64,000 nt of DNA, taken from JBQTIQ01 sp052387955. Its GTDB lineage: Bacteria; Actinomycetota; Acidimicrobiia; Acidimicrobiales; JACDCH01. This document shows positions 35,498 to 44,380 of this stretch, piece by piece (within the stretch, counting starts at the first letter, position 1; every line of letters begins with the position of its first letter). The position numbers were made by a program, and so were the translations under genes. The stretch lies in contig JBQTIQ010000008.1 of assembly GCA_052387955.1 (NCBI GenBank), positions 1 to 64,000 of the forward strand, in the 5' to 3' direction. Below the pieces are notes generated by a model. The model was given only the letters and a program-made list of their open reading frames with translations. It made no database searches and was not told the DNA's origin.

Positions 35498-36256
35498 TCA
35501 GGCCCTAGGACGCACGAGGACCGAGGCCAAGTCGGCGTGGTCGGCGACGATGTGGTCGCCCTCGGGCAGGCCGGCGCCGGCAGGGTCGTCGTTGACGCCG
35601 CAATACCGGATCGCCACCATCCCCATCGACCGGGCGCCGGCCACGTCGGTGCGGCGCAGGTCGCCCACGTGCGCGGTGCGGGCCGGGTCGGGATGGCCGA
35701 GGCCGGCCAGGGCGTGCTCGAAGATGCGCCGATCGGGCTTGAACACGCCGACCTCGTCGCTGAAGGACCAGTGGTCGAAGTAGCCGAGAAGGCCGTGCTT
35801 CTCCAAGTGGCCGCGCAGGATCGTCGAGGGCGTCATGCCCACGTCGCAGATGATCCCGATCCGCAGCCCTGCTCGGTGTAGTTCGGACAACGCGGTGACC
35901 ACGTTGGGAGCAGTGGGCAGGTCGGCGGTGGCGCCGATCGTGACGAAGAGCTCGATCAGTTCGTCGCGGACCGCGGGGGCAACGTCGGCCCCCGCCGTGC
36001 GCAGCACGAGGGCGGCGGCCTCCGACGATCGGTACTGGTGGTTGGCCTGCCAGGCGGCGTCGAACGTCTGCCAGGCGGCGTCGAGGGCAGCTTCGAGCGC
36101 CGAACGCTGCGACGGGATGCCTTCCCGGGCCAGGACCCGCTCCCAGGCGTCGAGCCGCAAGGCCCGGATCTGGCCCGGCTGTTCGGCGACCAGCGTATTC
36201 CAGAAGTCGAACGTCACCGCCAGGTAAGAGCTCTCGGGAGCCCTACGGTTGCTCAC
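35498..36256 (-). CDS. HAD-superfamily hydrolase
   Basis: A 252-residue HAD-IA-type hydrolase. Motif I is VTFDFWNTLV, with a nucleophile Asp and a tryptophan at the +2 position instead of the acid. Motif II is IGIICDVGM, the lysine is in VFKPDRRIF, and motif IV is TAHVGDLRRTDVAGA. The cap is helical (about 30-120). The +2 change is seen in dehalogenase- and phosphonatase-like members, so a phosphatase role is less sure. Start at the GTG 36256; an upstream ATG at 36337 would add 27 residues. Confidence 0.83.
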   Translation of the reverse strand: MSNRRAPESSYLAVTFDFWNTLVAEQPGQIRALRLDAWERVLAREGIPSQRSALEAALDAAWQTFDAAWQANHQYRSSEAAALVLRTAGADVAPAVRDELIELFVTIGATADLPTAPNVVTALSELHRAGLRIGIICDVGMTPSTILRGHLEKHGLLGYFDHWSFSDEVGVFKPDRRIFEHALAGLGHPDPARTAHVGDLRRTDVAGARSMGMVAIRYCGVNDDPAGAGLPEGDHIVADHADLASVLVRPRA

Positions 36257-36407
36257 GTCCAAGACGCGCTGGCCAACGGCGATGGTGTCCCGCGGCGCAC
36301 CGTCGACAGCGTTGCCGAGCCCGGCCACGGGCGGCAACGCGGGCCCGCTCGGAACTCGGGACGGTCAGGTCGTGGCCCCGCTCACGTTGGCCGCCGCGAC
36401 GGGCCGG

Positions 36408-36614
36408 CTACACCGCTTCGCGCGACATCTCCTCGAGGCAGCGCTTGATCTCGGACACGCGGAACCGGCGGTGGCCGCCGAGGGTGCGGATGGCGGTGAG
36501 CTTGCCGGCGCGAGCCCATCGGGTCACGGTCTTGGGGTTGACGCGGAACAGGGCGGCCACTTCGGCCGGGGTCAGAAGCGCCTCGGGGCTGTCGAGATCG
36601 TCGGGATGCGCCAT
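36408..36614 (-). CDS. bldC: BldC-like MerR-type DNA-binding protein
   Basis: A 68-residue protein that is only a MerR-type winged helix. LLTPAEVAALFRVNPKTVTR, WARAGKLTAIRTLGGHRRFR and a C-terminal helix closely follow Streptomyces BldC, which binds head-to-tail along direct repeats to control development. The purF-purM-bldC order resembles the Streptomyces neighbourhood as recalled. AAGGAC lies 8 bases from the ATG. Which genes it controls here is unknown. Confidence 0.88.
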   Translation of the reverse strand: MAHPDDLDSPEALLTPAEVAALFRVNPKTVTRWARAGKLTAIRTLGGHRRFRVSEIKRCLEEMSREAV

Positions 36615-36757
36615 CTGTGGGTCCTTGTCTTCTCGGGGCCATCCGCCGACTCGGGCGGCATGTCCGTTTCATGGCGAAGATACGGAGGAGCCCCCGGGGG
36701 AGCCATAGCACGAATGGGCCATTTCGTACCCCGCGGGGGACTAGTCATGCTGGCTGG

Positions 36758-36857
36758 CGTTCCCCGGCCACGCAGACTGTTACGTCAGCGTTCCCCGGCC
36801 ACGCAGGCCGGGCCTGGCCGCGCCTGCGCTGGCGCTCCGGCGCTCGCATCCGCGGCA
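36758..36857 (+). repeat. Dispersed repeat family 2, partial and full copies
   Basis: A partial copy (GCGTTCCCCGGCCACGCAGA, 36758-36776) is followed by a full copy from 36788: GCGTTCCCCGGCCACGCAGG, CCGGGCCTGGCCGCGCCTG and GCGCTGGCGCTCCGGCGCTC, ending GCATCCGCGG. The gene-free stretch 36615-36909 shows no gene. Confidence 0.6.
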
Positions 36858-36909
36858 GGACCGACCGCCGGCGGCTGCTCGTACCTCTGCGTGGCGGGCG
36901 CGCCCGCCG

Positions 36910-37281
36910 TTACGACGGCGAGGCGGGGTCGAGCAGGCCGGCGATGGCGTCGAGGAGGCCGTCCTGGGTGAAGGGCTTGACCAGGAAGCCCGATGCCCCT
37001 TTGGCCGCGGCCAGGGCCACGTTCTCGGGGCTGCTGTAGGCGGACACCACCAGGACCGGTGGTGGCGACGGCATCCGGCTCAGTCGTTCGAGCACCCCCC
37101 AGCCGTCGAGGACCGGCATCATGACGTCGAGAACGACGACATCGGGGGCCTCGGCCACGACCCGTTCCAGGGCGCTCTGCCCGTCGGCGGCCAACAACAC
37201 CGTGTGCCCGGCCATCTCCAGGTTGAGCCGATGGAGCAACAAGATGTCGGGCTCGTCGTCTACCACCAGGACCACCGCCAT
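36910..37281 (-). CDS. Single-domain response regulator (receiver protein)
   Basis: A 123-residue receiver. VVLVVDDEPDILLLHRL holds the acidic pocket, VVVLDVMMPVLDGWGV the phospho-acceptor Asp (about 52), VLVVSAYSSPENV the switch residue and GFLVKPF the lysine. It is a textbook CheY-like fold with no output domain. It is 21 bases downstream of purM and probably read with it. Its kinase partner is not in view. Confidence 0.88.
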   Translation of the reverse strand: MAVVLVVDDEPDILLLHRLNLEMAGHTVLLAADGQSALERVVAEAPDVVVLDVMMPVLDGWGVLERLSRMPSPPPVLVVSAYSSPENVALAAAKGASGFLVKPFTQDGLLDAIAGLLDPASPS

Positions 37282-37302
37282 CCCGGCCTGCCGTGCCCCG
37301 TG

Positions 37303-38334
37303 TCAGACGAGCCGGACGCGGCCCTGGCCGGGCTCGACGGTTCCGATGCGTTGGGCCTGGTGGCCGTTGGTGCGTAGGACGTCGATCGTCCGGTAGACGT
37401 CGTCGGCCGCTACGACGAGGACCATGCCGATCCCGAGGTTGAAGACCCTGGCCATCTCATCGTCGCCAACCTCACCGGCGTGCTGGATCTCGCCGAAGAT
37501 CGGCGGCACGTCCCACGTCGAGCGGTCCACGACGGCATCGAACTTGTCGGGCAGCACCCGGGCCAAGTTGCCGGGCAGTCCCCCACCGGTGATGTGGGCG
37601 ACGGCGCTGACCTCGACCACCCGCTGGACGGCGAGCACGGCCGGCGCGTAGATCACCGAGGGCATCAGGAGCTCGTCGGCCAGGCTGTGGTGGGCGCCGG
37701 CGAAGGCGGGGCCGTCGAGACGCCGGCCGGCCTTCTGCAGCAGGACTCGGCGCGCCAACGAGTAGCCGTTCGAGCGCAGTCCCGGCGACGGCAGCCCGAT
37801 CAGGACGTCTCCGCCCCGCACCCGGTCGCCGGTCACCAACTGATCACGCTCGGCCACGCCGACGGCGAAGCCGACGAGGTCGAACTCCCCTGGCTCCATG
37901 GCGCCGGGGTGCTCGGCCATCTCACCTCCGATGAGGGCGCACCCAGCGGTCCGGCACCCGGCGGCCACCCCCTCGACGAGCTGGTCGACGTGGTCGGGGT
38001 CGAGCTTTCCGACGGCCACGTAGTCGAGGAAGAACAGGGGTTCGGCGCCGAGGCAGACGAGGTCGTCGACGCACATCGCCACCAGGTCGATGCCGATGGT
38101 GCGGAACCGGCCCACCGCCTGGGCCACCAGTGCCTTGGTACCGACGCCGTCGGTGGAGGAGACCAGCACCGGGTTCTGGAACCGGTGCTGAGGGAAGGCG
38201 AACAGCCCGCCGAAGCCGCCGATGTCGCCGATGACCTCGGGCCGGAACGTGCTCCGTACATGGCCCTTGATGCGCTCGACCGCCGCCTCGCCGGCAGCGA
38301 TGTCGACGCCCGCCTTCTCGTACGTCTCTCCCAT
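37303..38334 (-). CDS. purM: Phosphoribosylformylglycinamidine cyclo-ligase
   Basis: A 343-residue AIR synthetase, step five of purine synthesis. GVDIAAGEAAVERIK, LVSSTDGVGTKALVAQAVGR, GIDLVAMCVDDLVCLGAEPL, GGEMAEHPG and AHITGGGLPGNLARVLP are all conserved. It forms an operon with purF 12 bases upstream and the receiver gene 21 bases downstream. Confidence 0.96.
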   Translation of the reverse strand: MGETYEKAGVDIAAGEAAVERIKGHVRSTFRPEVIGDIGGFGGLFAFPQHRFQNPVLVSSTDGVGTKALVAQAVGRFRTIGIDLVAMCVDDLVCLGAEPLFFLDYVAVGKLDPDHVDQLVEGVAAGCRTAGCALIGGEMAEHPGAMEPGEFDLVGFAVGVAERDQLVTGDRVRGGDVLIGLPSPGLRSNGYSLARRVLLQKAGRRLDGPAFAGAHHSLADELLMPSVIYAPAVLAVQRVVEVSAVAHITGGGLPGNLARVLPDKFDAVVDRSTWDVPPIFGEIQHAGEVGDDEMARVFNLGIGMVLVVAADDVYRTIDVLRTNGHQAQRIGTVEPGQGRVRLV

Positions 38335-38346
38335 GGCGCCGTTGTC

Positions 38347-39885
38347 CTATTCCATTATCGACAGCGTCGGTTCTCGGACGATGCGCTCGAGTTCTCCCGG
38401 GGGCATGTCGTTGTTCTCGAGGACGTCCTTGCGCAGGGCCACCGGCACCTCGACCGGGTATTCGCCCGAGAAGCAGGCGGTACAGAAACCCGACCGCGGT
38501 GTGCCCGTCGCCGTCACCAGCCGGTCGTGGGTGAGGTAGGCCAGGCTGTCGGCACCGACATAGTCCTGTATCTCCTGCACCGAGAGCTGGGCCGCCAACA
38601 GCTCGGACCGGTCGCCGGTGTCGATGCCGTAGAAGCACGGCCACTGCACCGGTGGCGACGTGATGCGCAGGTGCACCTCGGCGGCGCCGGCCTCGCGCAG
38701 CATCCTCATCAACTGCTTCTGGGTCGTACCCCTCACGATCGAGTCGTCGACGACGACCAACCGCTTTCCCTCGATGTTCTCGCGTATGGGGTTGAGCTTC
38801 ATGCGCACGGCCATGGCCCGCAGCTCCTGGCTGGGGGCGATGAACGAACGCCCGATGTAGCGGTTCTTCACCAGACCCTGGCCGTAGGGGATGCCGCTGG
38901 CATGGGCGAAGCCCTCGGCCGCGGGGACCCCGGACTCGGGCACTCCCATCACCATGTCCGCGGTGACCGGCGCCTGAGCGGCCAGGAGCTCACCCATCCG
39001 AACCCGGGCCTGATGGACGTTGCGGCCGTACAAACGGCTGTCGGGCCGGGCGAAGTACACGAACTCGAAGATGCACAGGGACGGTTGGGCGGCGTCGACG
39101 CCGAAGGGCCATTCGGAGCGCACACCGGTGGCGTCGATGGTGACCATCTCGCCCGGCTCGAGCTCGCGCACGAACTCCGCGCCCACGATGTCGAGCGCCG
39201 GCGTCTCGGAGGCGAGCACCCACCCGTTCTCGAGGGCGCCGAGGCAGAGGGGCCGGAAGCCGTGGGGGTCGCGCACGCCGATGATGTGGCCCTCGTCGGC
39301 CAGGGCCAGGCTGAACGCACCCTCCAGGCGGGGCAGCACGGTCACGAGAGCCCGTTCCAGCTCCCGCCCGTCGGCCCGCTCGCCGCCGTCGGCGGCGATC
39401 TCCGCCGCCAGCAGTTCGGCGACCAGGTCGCTGTCGCTGGTGACGGTGCCCGGCAGCATCCCGGCGGCATCGATGAGGGCCTCCGTGTTGACCAGGTTGC
39501 CGTTGTGGCCGAGCACGAACTCGGTCATGCCGACGCTGCGATAGCACGGCTGGGCATTGCGCCAGCTTCCCGAGCCGGTGGTCGAGTACCGGGTGTGGCC
39601 GACGGCGAGGTTGCCGGTGAGGGCGGCCAGCGTCCGGTCGTCGAAGGCGTTGGCCACCAGGCCCTGCTCCTTGACCACCATGATCGACGACCCGTCGCTC
39701 ACCGCGATACCAGCGGCCTCCTGACCCCGGTGCTGGAGGGCGAACAGGCCCAGGTAGGTGAGGTGCGACACCGGCTGGCCCGGGGCGTACACGGCGAAGA
39801 CGCCGCACGCCTCTTTGAGGTGGCCGCCCTCGGGATCGACCACGTCGGGGGGGGTCACACCCGCCATGCTACGAGCCGTGACCAT
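38347..39885 (-). CDS. purF: Amidophosphoribosyltransferase
   Basis: A 512-residue glutamine PRPP amidotransferase, the first step of purine synthesis. The N-terminal Ntn domain begins EACGVFAVYAPG; the cysteine becomes residue 1 after propeptide removal. The PRTase motif is LVVVDDSIVRGTTQ. Cysteines in LCIFEF, WPCFYGID and GFCTACFSGE match the B. subtilis type that binds a 4Fe-4S cluster. Two in-frame starts (39885, 39867) differ only in propeptide length. It has an upstream neighbour (coiled-coil gene) on the same strand 40 bases away. Confidence 0.95.
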   Translation of the reverse strand: MVTARSMAGVTPPDVVDPEGGHLKEACGVFAVYAPGQPVSHLTYLGLFALQHRGQEAAGIAVSDGSSIMVVKEQGLVANAFDDRTLAALTGNLAVGHTRYSTTGSGSWRNAQPCYRSVGMTEFVLGHNGNLVNTEALIDAAGMLPGTVTSDSDLVAELLAAEIAADGGERADGRELERALVTVLPRLEGAFSLALADEGHIIGVRDPHGFRPLCLGALENGWVLASETPALDIVGAEFVRELEPGEMVTIDATGVRSEWPFGVDAAQPSLCIFEFVYFARPDSRLYGRNVHQARVRMGELLAAQAPVTADMVMGVPESGVPAAEGFAHASGIPYGQGLVKNRYIGRSFIAPSQELRAMAVRMKLNPIRENIEGKRLVVVDDSIVRGTTQKQLMRMLREAGAAEVHLRITSPPVQWPCFYGIDTGDRSELLAAQLSVQEIQDYVGADSLAYLTHDRLVTATGTPRSGFCTACFSGEYPVEVPVALRKDVLENNDMPPGELERIVREPTLSIME

Positions 39886-39925
39886 GGGCTGAATCCACGG
39901 GTGCTGTCGGCGTGGCGCCGCCGGC

Positions 39926-42073
39926 TCACCCCGCGTCGTCGTTGGTCACCTCGAACATCTGGGCCAGCCGTTTGGCGACGCCGCGGGCGATGAGGTCGAC
40001 GGTGGCTTCGTCGGGACGGAGCCGGGGGGCGTGGCTCGCCGTCCTGGCCTCGACCGCGGCGGCGACGACTTCGGCGACATGGTCAGCGTCGAACGCCGGC
40101 TCGGCGGCCCGCAGCGGGAGCCGGCGGCGCAGTTGGCCGACGTCGTCGCGGACCGTGGCCAGCTCGGCCATCAGCTCGTCGCGGAGCTGGTCGAACCGGG
40201 TGTCGGGGCCTGCCGCCCGAGGCCCGTCGACGGTCTCGGCGATGACGTCCTCGATCACTCGGAACTCGGCCACCACGGCGCGCATCTGTTCGACGGCAGC
40301 CTCCATCGAACCCACCGCACGGTCGACGGCGTCGGCCCCATCGCCAACCCCGGCCCGGTCGGCGGCCCCTGCCAGCTGCTCCAGTCGGTCGCGCTCCTCG
40401 GCCCGGTCCCCGACCGCGGCCGCCAGCCGAGCCTCGAGCGCACCCAGGGCTTCGCCGAAGGTGTGCTCCGGCGCCTCGGCGCTCTCCAACAGGTCCAGCA
40501 CCGCGGCCAGTATCCGGGTGTGCTCCTCGGAGCCGGTGGCGAGGGCGGTGAGCTCGTCGGTCTTGTCGGCGTCGCTGCGATCGAGCCGTTCGACCAGCCC
40601 GGCAAGGGCTTGGCCCTGTCGGTCGACCAGCGCCGCCAGCGCCTCGACGGAGTGCTCCTGGCGGGACCGGGACTGCTGCGCCGCACGGTCGAGCGACCCG
40701 AGTGCCGCCATCACCGCGGCGGACTGTTCGTCGATGCGCTGGGCGAAGGCCTCGAGGGCGGCGTCTGTGCCCGGCGCAGCGTCGGCCCGCCCAACCGGCT
40801 GGACCAGCTCGTCGTCGCGCTCGCCGAGCCGCTCGGCCAGCTCGCGCAGCGAGCGCTCGTGGTCGAACGACCGCTCCACGAGCGTCGCGCTGAGCCCTTC
40901 GATCGCAGCCCGCACCTCGTCGGCCTGTGCGGCCAGTCGGGACGCCAGCTCGTGAAAGCCGTCGTCGCGGCCGGCCTCGGCCTGCTCGAACCGGGCCTGT
41001 ACCGACTCGAGGGCGGGGCCGAGCTCGTCGAGGCGGCCGACGAGGGCGACGAACCGCTCGTCGGGTTCGTCGTCGTGCTCGATGGCGGCGACGACCGCAT
41101 TGAAGGACCGTGCCTGCTCGTCGACCCGGTCGATCAGGGCACCGATGCTCGATGCCGCTCCCGCGGCAGCGAGAGCTTCGAGGCGGCCGGCGACGTGGCG
41201 GCCCTGGTCCTGGACCAGCGCGGCGAGGGCGCCGAAGGCGGCGATCTGGGTGGCCTCGCGCTCGGCGGCGGCGTCAAGCCGGTCGGCCACCGTTTCCAGG
41301 GCCGTGCCCGTGCGGTCCGCGGCGGCGGCCTGCTCGGCTTCTCGTTGGGCGGTGGCGGCCTCGAGGCGGTCGGCCAGTGCGCCCAGGACGACCTTGGTCG
41401 AGGCCTCCGGGCCGGCCGCTTCAGCTCGTTCCGTCGCCAGCCGCTGAGCTTGCCGGACCAGCGAGACGACCGAACCCAACATCGCCTGGTGCTCCTCGGC
41501 CCGTTCGCCGGCCAGCCGCTGAGCCTCCAGCACCAGATCTCCCAGCGAGCCCAGAGCAGCCTCGTGGCCCTCGGCCCGTACGACCCCGGCCCGTTCGACG
41601 CGCTGGAGCGTCTCCGCCATCGCTTCGACCCGCTCGCCCAGTTGAGACGACCAGGCGTCGACCTCGTCGGCCCGTGGATTGCCCGCCTGCTCGGACCACG
41701 CCAGCACCGCGGCCAGTACGCCCTCCTGCGCCTGCACCCGACCGGTCAGGGCCTCGATGGCGCGGCCCTGGGCCGTGATGCGATCGACCACAAGGTTCTG
41801 GAAGGCGTCGGCCGCCGCCTCGGACTCCTCCCAGCGGTCCTGGAGGCCTTCGGTCAGGCGGCGGAGGACACCGAGGTGGTCGTTGATGGCCGGGAGCAGC
41901 CCAGTGGAGGCGACGACGGGGCGGGGGGGCGGCCGGGGCCCGGGGACGGAACGGTCATCGGGCTCGTCCCAGGGCTCGTCGGCCCAGCCCCGGCTGTCGT
42001 AGGGACGGTCGTCGGGGTCGCCGTCGGCGGGGATGTCCTGGTCGTCCAGGCCCGCGTCGTCGCCGTCATCCAT
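39926..42073 (-). CDS. Long coiled-coil protein of unknown function
   Basis: A 715-residue protein with no recognised domain. The first 60 residues are acidic and proline-rich (DDDRSVPGPRPPPRP type), then residues 60-640 are almost all Ala/Glu/Leu/Arg heptad-like helix. There are recurring units such as (L/V)xALVDRQGQALAGLVERLD and LxxRLDELGPALESVQ. There is no signal peptide or membrane span. A short globular end (VDLIARGVAKRLAQMFEV) closes it. Rod-like cytoskeletal or scaffold roles are plausible. It sits between purF (downstream) and a divergent exopolysaccharide gene across 66 bases. Confidence 0.7.
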   Translation of the reverse strand: MDDGDDAGLDDQDIPADGDPDDRPYDSRGWADEPWDEPDDRSVPGPRPPPRPVVASTGLLPAINDHLGVLRRLTEGLQDRWEESEAAADAFQNLVVDRITAQGRAIEALTGRVQAQEGVLAAVLAWSEQAGNPRADEVDAWSSQLGERVEAMAETLQRVERAGVVRAEGHEAALGSLGDLVLEAQRLAGERAEEHQAMLGSVVSLVRQAQRLATERAEAAGPEASTKVVLGALADRLEAATAQREAEQAAAADRTGTALETVADRLDAAAEREATQIAAFGALAALVQDQGRHVAGRLEALAAAGAASSIGALIDRVDEQARSFNAVVAAIEHDDEPDERFVALVGRLDELGPALESVQARFEQAEAGRDDGFHELASRLAAQADEVRAAIEGLSATLVERSFDHERSLRELAERLGERDDELVQPVGRADAAPGTDAALEAFAQRIDEQSAAVMAALGSLDRAAQQSRSRQEHSVEALAALVDRQGQALAGLVERLDRSDADKTDELTALATGSEEHTRILAAVLDLLESAEAPEHTFGEALGALEARLAAAVGDRAEERDRLEQLAGAADRAGVGDGADAVDRAVGSMEAAVEQMRAVVAEFRVIEDVIAETVDGPRAAGPDTRFDQLRDELMAELATVRDDVGQLRRRLPLRAAEPAFDADHVAEVVAAAVEARTASHAPRLRPDEATVDLIARGVAKRLAQMFEVTNDDAG

Positions 42074-42139
42074 CGGTCCAGAGGGTAGTGGTGACCCGCC
42101 GGCGGCCGGGCCGCCCGCCGCTGGGCCATCCTGGGAGCC

Positions 42140-44380
42140 GTGGCCGCCTCGTTCGACCCGGTCCTAGCCGTCCGGGGCGTGGTCAAGCCGTGGGCATGGC
42201 TGGTACCGCCGGTGCTCCTGGGGGCGGTGTGGTCCAGCTCGGGCTGGCTGACCTGGGTCGCCGCCGGGCTGGCGTTGCTGGCGTTCGCCGACCTGGTCGC
42301 CGATCGGCCCGAACGCTGGCTGCTGGCCCTGGTCGTCGTCCTGCCCTTCCAACAGGTCCTTCTCTCGTGGTTGTACGGGCGCGGTGTCCCGGCCGGTGCC
42401 GTCAGGGCTCTCGGCTACTGGAAGGAGGGCGTGTGCGCCGGGCTCGCCCTCGCCGCCCTGCGGCACTCGCTGCGGCGTCGGGCCGGTCTCGACCGCATCG
42501 ACGTCGTCGCCCTCGCCTACGTGGCCGTCGTCGCCGCCTACTGGTGGTGGCCCCGGCTGTTCGTGCACCCCACCGGGCCGTTCTCGGTCGGCCCCCCGAC
42601 CGACACGGCCACGCTGTTGGTGGCCGCCCGCACCGCGGCCGGCTTCGTAGCCCTGTTCGTCGTCGTACGCCGCCTCGACCTCTCGCCCGTCTTCGCTCGC
42701 ACGTTGGCTCGCACCGTGGTGGCCGTGGGCGCGGTGGTCGCCGCCGTCGCCGTCGTCGAGTTCATGTTCTCCGACCGCTGGAACGCCTTCGTGGTCGACA
42801 CGCTGCGGGTGCCCGCCTACCGCGCCGAGGTGTTGGAAGCCACCAACCGCAACGTGGCCGACATCCGGATCTACAGCCAGGTGGGCGGCCGGGACGTGCT
42901 CCGCGTCGGGTCGGTGTTCCTCGACCAGATGGCATGCGCCTTCTACCTGGTTGCGGCCCTGGCCCTGGCCCTGGCCCGCGATGTCCGCACCCGGACGACC
43001 TATGCCCTCGCCGGCCTGCTCGGTGCCGCCGTGGTGCTCACCCAGACCCGGGCCGCGATCCTCGCCGTGCTGGTTGTGCTGGTCTGTCTCCGCCGCCCCG
43101 GGAGCACCCGGGCCCGAGACCGGGTGCCGGCCGTCCTGCTGGCGGTCGGCCTGGCCGCCATCGTGGCGTTGGCCCTGAGCAGCGGCCTGGCGCAGCGCAC
43201 CACCAGCGCCGTCGGGGGCGAGGAGGAGTCGACCCAGCTGCACCTCGAGCGCACCACCAAAGCTGCCGGCGAGCTGTTCCTGGCCCCGCTCGGGCGCGGC
43301 CTCGGCACCGCCGGCGCCACCGGCAACCGCTTCGAGGTCGAGACCACCCTGACCAGCGAGGACTACTACCTCCAGGTCGGCAACGAGACCGGCGCCCTGT
43401 CGATGGTGGCCTTCGTCAGCCTGGTCGTACTGGTGGCGCGACGACTGAAGAAGAGCGCCGTCGGCGCCACCTCGATCACCGCCCGAGGAAGCTTCGCCGC
43501 GCTCGTCGGGCTGTCGGCCGGTGCCGTACTGCTACCGCTGTGGACCGACGTCGCCGTGTCGTGGACGGTGTGGGCCACCCTTGCCGCCACCGTAGGCTCA
43601 GCGCCGGCGCCAGCCAGGAGGGCGGCCATCCTCGGTCGCACAGGGAGGTCCGACATGGAACTTCGCCGCTACGTCGCCCTCCTCGGGCGGCGATGGCCCG
43701 TGCTGGTCGCCGGGGTGGTCGCCGCCGCCGCGGCCGGGTACCTGGTCACCCCCGACGGCACCCGCTACACGTCGCAGTCCACGATCATGGTCGGCACCCC
43801 CGACCTCTCCGGCGACCCCAGCATCTTCGGCGTGTTCGGGGACCGGGCGACGTTGCTGGACCGGCTCACGCTCACCTACGCCGTGCTCGTCGACACCGGC
43901 CCTGTCGCCGAGGGCGCCGCCCGCCGCACGGGTGTGGCCCGGGACGTGGCGACGATCCTCGAAGCGACCCGGGCGGAAGCGCCGGCCGGGACCCAGCTGG
44001 TACGGGTGCGGGTGTCGGACCGAGACCCGGCGGTGGCCCAGGCCCTGGCCGACGGCATGGCCGAAGCCTTCGCCGACCAGGTCGCCGCGCTCGGGCCCGC
44101 CGGGGTGGGCGACGCCGGGTCGGTCCAGGTCGTCGAACGAGCGGGGACGGCCACCGCCACGCCCGAGGGCAACCGCGAGGCGAACGTGGCCGTGGGTGCC
44201 ATCCTCGGGCTCCTGGCCGCCATCGGCCTGGTGCTGTTGCTCGAATACCTGGACACGACCGTGCGCGACGGCGACGATGCCGAGCGCCGGCTCGAGCTGC
44301 CGCTACTGGGGGTTGTCCCCTTTGCCGCCGGCGTCGACCGGGCCGCCGATGCCGTCGGGCCGGCTCCCCACCATGCCTAG
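42140..44380 (+). CDS. O-antigen ligase/polymerase-like domain fused to Wzz/YveK-like domain
   Basis: One open frame of 746 residues holds two proteins usually separate. Residues 1-490 have about ten membrane helices and an outer loop with ATNRNVADIRIYSQVGGRD, like Wzy/O-antigen ligase proteins. Residues 506-746 begin MELRRYVALLGRRWP and have a TM near each end, the periplasmic domain layout of polysaccharide chain-length determinants (Wzz/YveK). An ATG at 43655 (residue 506) has a strong AGGGAGG ribosome site, so the second part may also be made alone. Start is GTG with GGGAG upstream. Confidence 0.75.
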   Translation: MAASFDPVLAVRGVVKPWAWLVPPVLLGAVWSSSGWLTWVAAGLALLAFADLVADRPERWLLALVVVLPFQQVLLSWLYGRGVPAGAVRALGYWKEGVCAGLALAALRHSLRRRAGLDRIDVVALAYVAVVAAYWWWPRLFVHPTGPFSVGPPTDTATLLVAARTAAGFVALFVVVRRLDLSPVFARTLARTVVAVGAVVAAVAVVEFMFSDRWNAFVVDTLRVPAYRAEVLEATNRNVADIRIYSQVGGRDVLRVGSVFLDQMACAFYLVAALALALARDVRTRTTYALAGLLGAAVVLTQTRAAILAVLVVLVCLRRPGSTRARDRVPAVLLAVGLAAIVALALSSGLAQRTTSAVGGEEESTQLHLERTTKAAGELFLAPLGRGLGTAGATGNRFEVETTLTSEDYYLQVGNETGALSMVAFVSLVVLVARRLKKSAVGATSITARGSFAALVGLSAGAVLLPLWTDVAVSWTVWATLAATVGSAPAPARRAAILGRTGRSDMELRRYVALLGRRWPVLVAGVVAAAAAGYLVTPDGTRYTSQSTIMVGTPDLSGDPSIFGVFGDRATLLDRLTLTYAVLVDTGPVAEGAARRTGVARDVATILEATRAEAPAGTQLVRVRVSDRDPAVAQALADGMAEAFADQVAALGPAGVGDAGSVQVVERAGTATATPEGNREANVAVGAILGLLAAIGLVLLLEYLDTTVRDGDDAERRLELPLLGVVPFAAGVDRAADAVGPAPHHA
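43593..43657 (+). promoter_or_regulatory. Internal promoter-like box and Shine-Dalgarno for the Wzz part
   Basis: TAGGCT (43593-43598) fits TANNNT, AGGGAGG (43642-43648) is a strong ribosome site, and ATG follows at 43655. All lie inside the longer open frame, in a linker with no membrane or domain signal, as if a once-separate gene lost the stop ahead of it. Confidence 0.5.

Noticed and set aside
40031..42088. Long open frame (685 codons) on the plus strand
   Set aside because: It is antisense to the coiled-coil gene and has no recognisable domains; high-GC codon bias opens the opposite frame.
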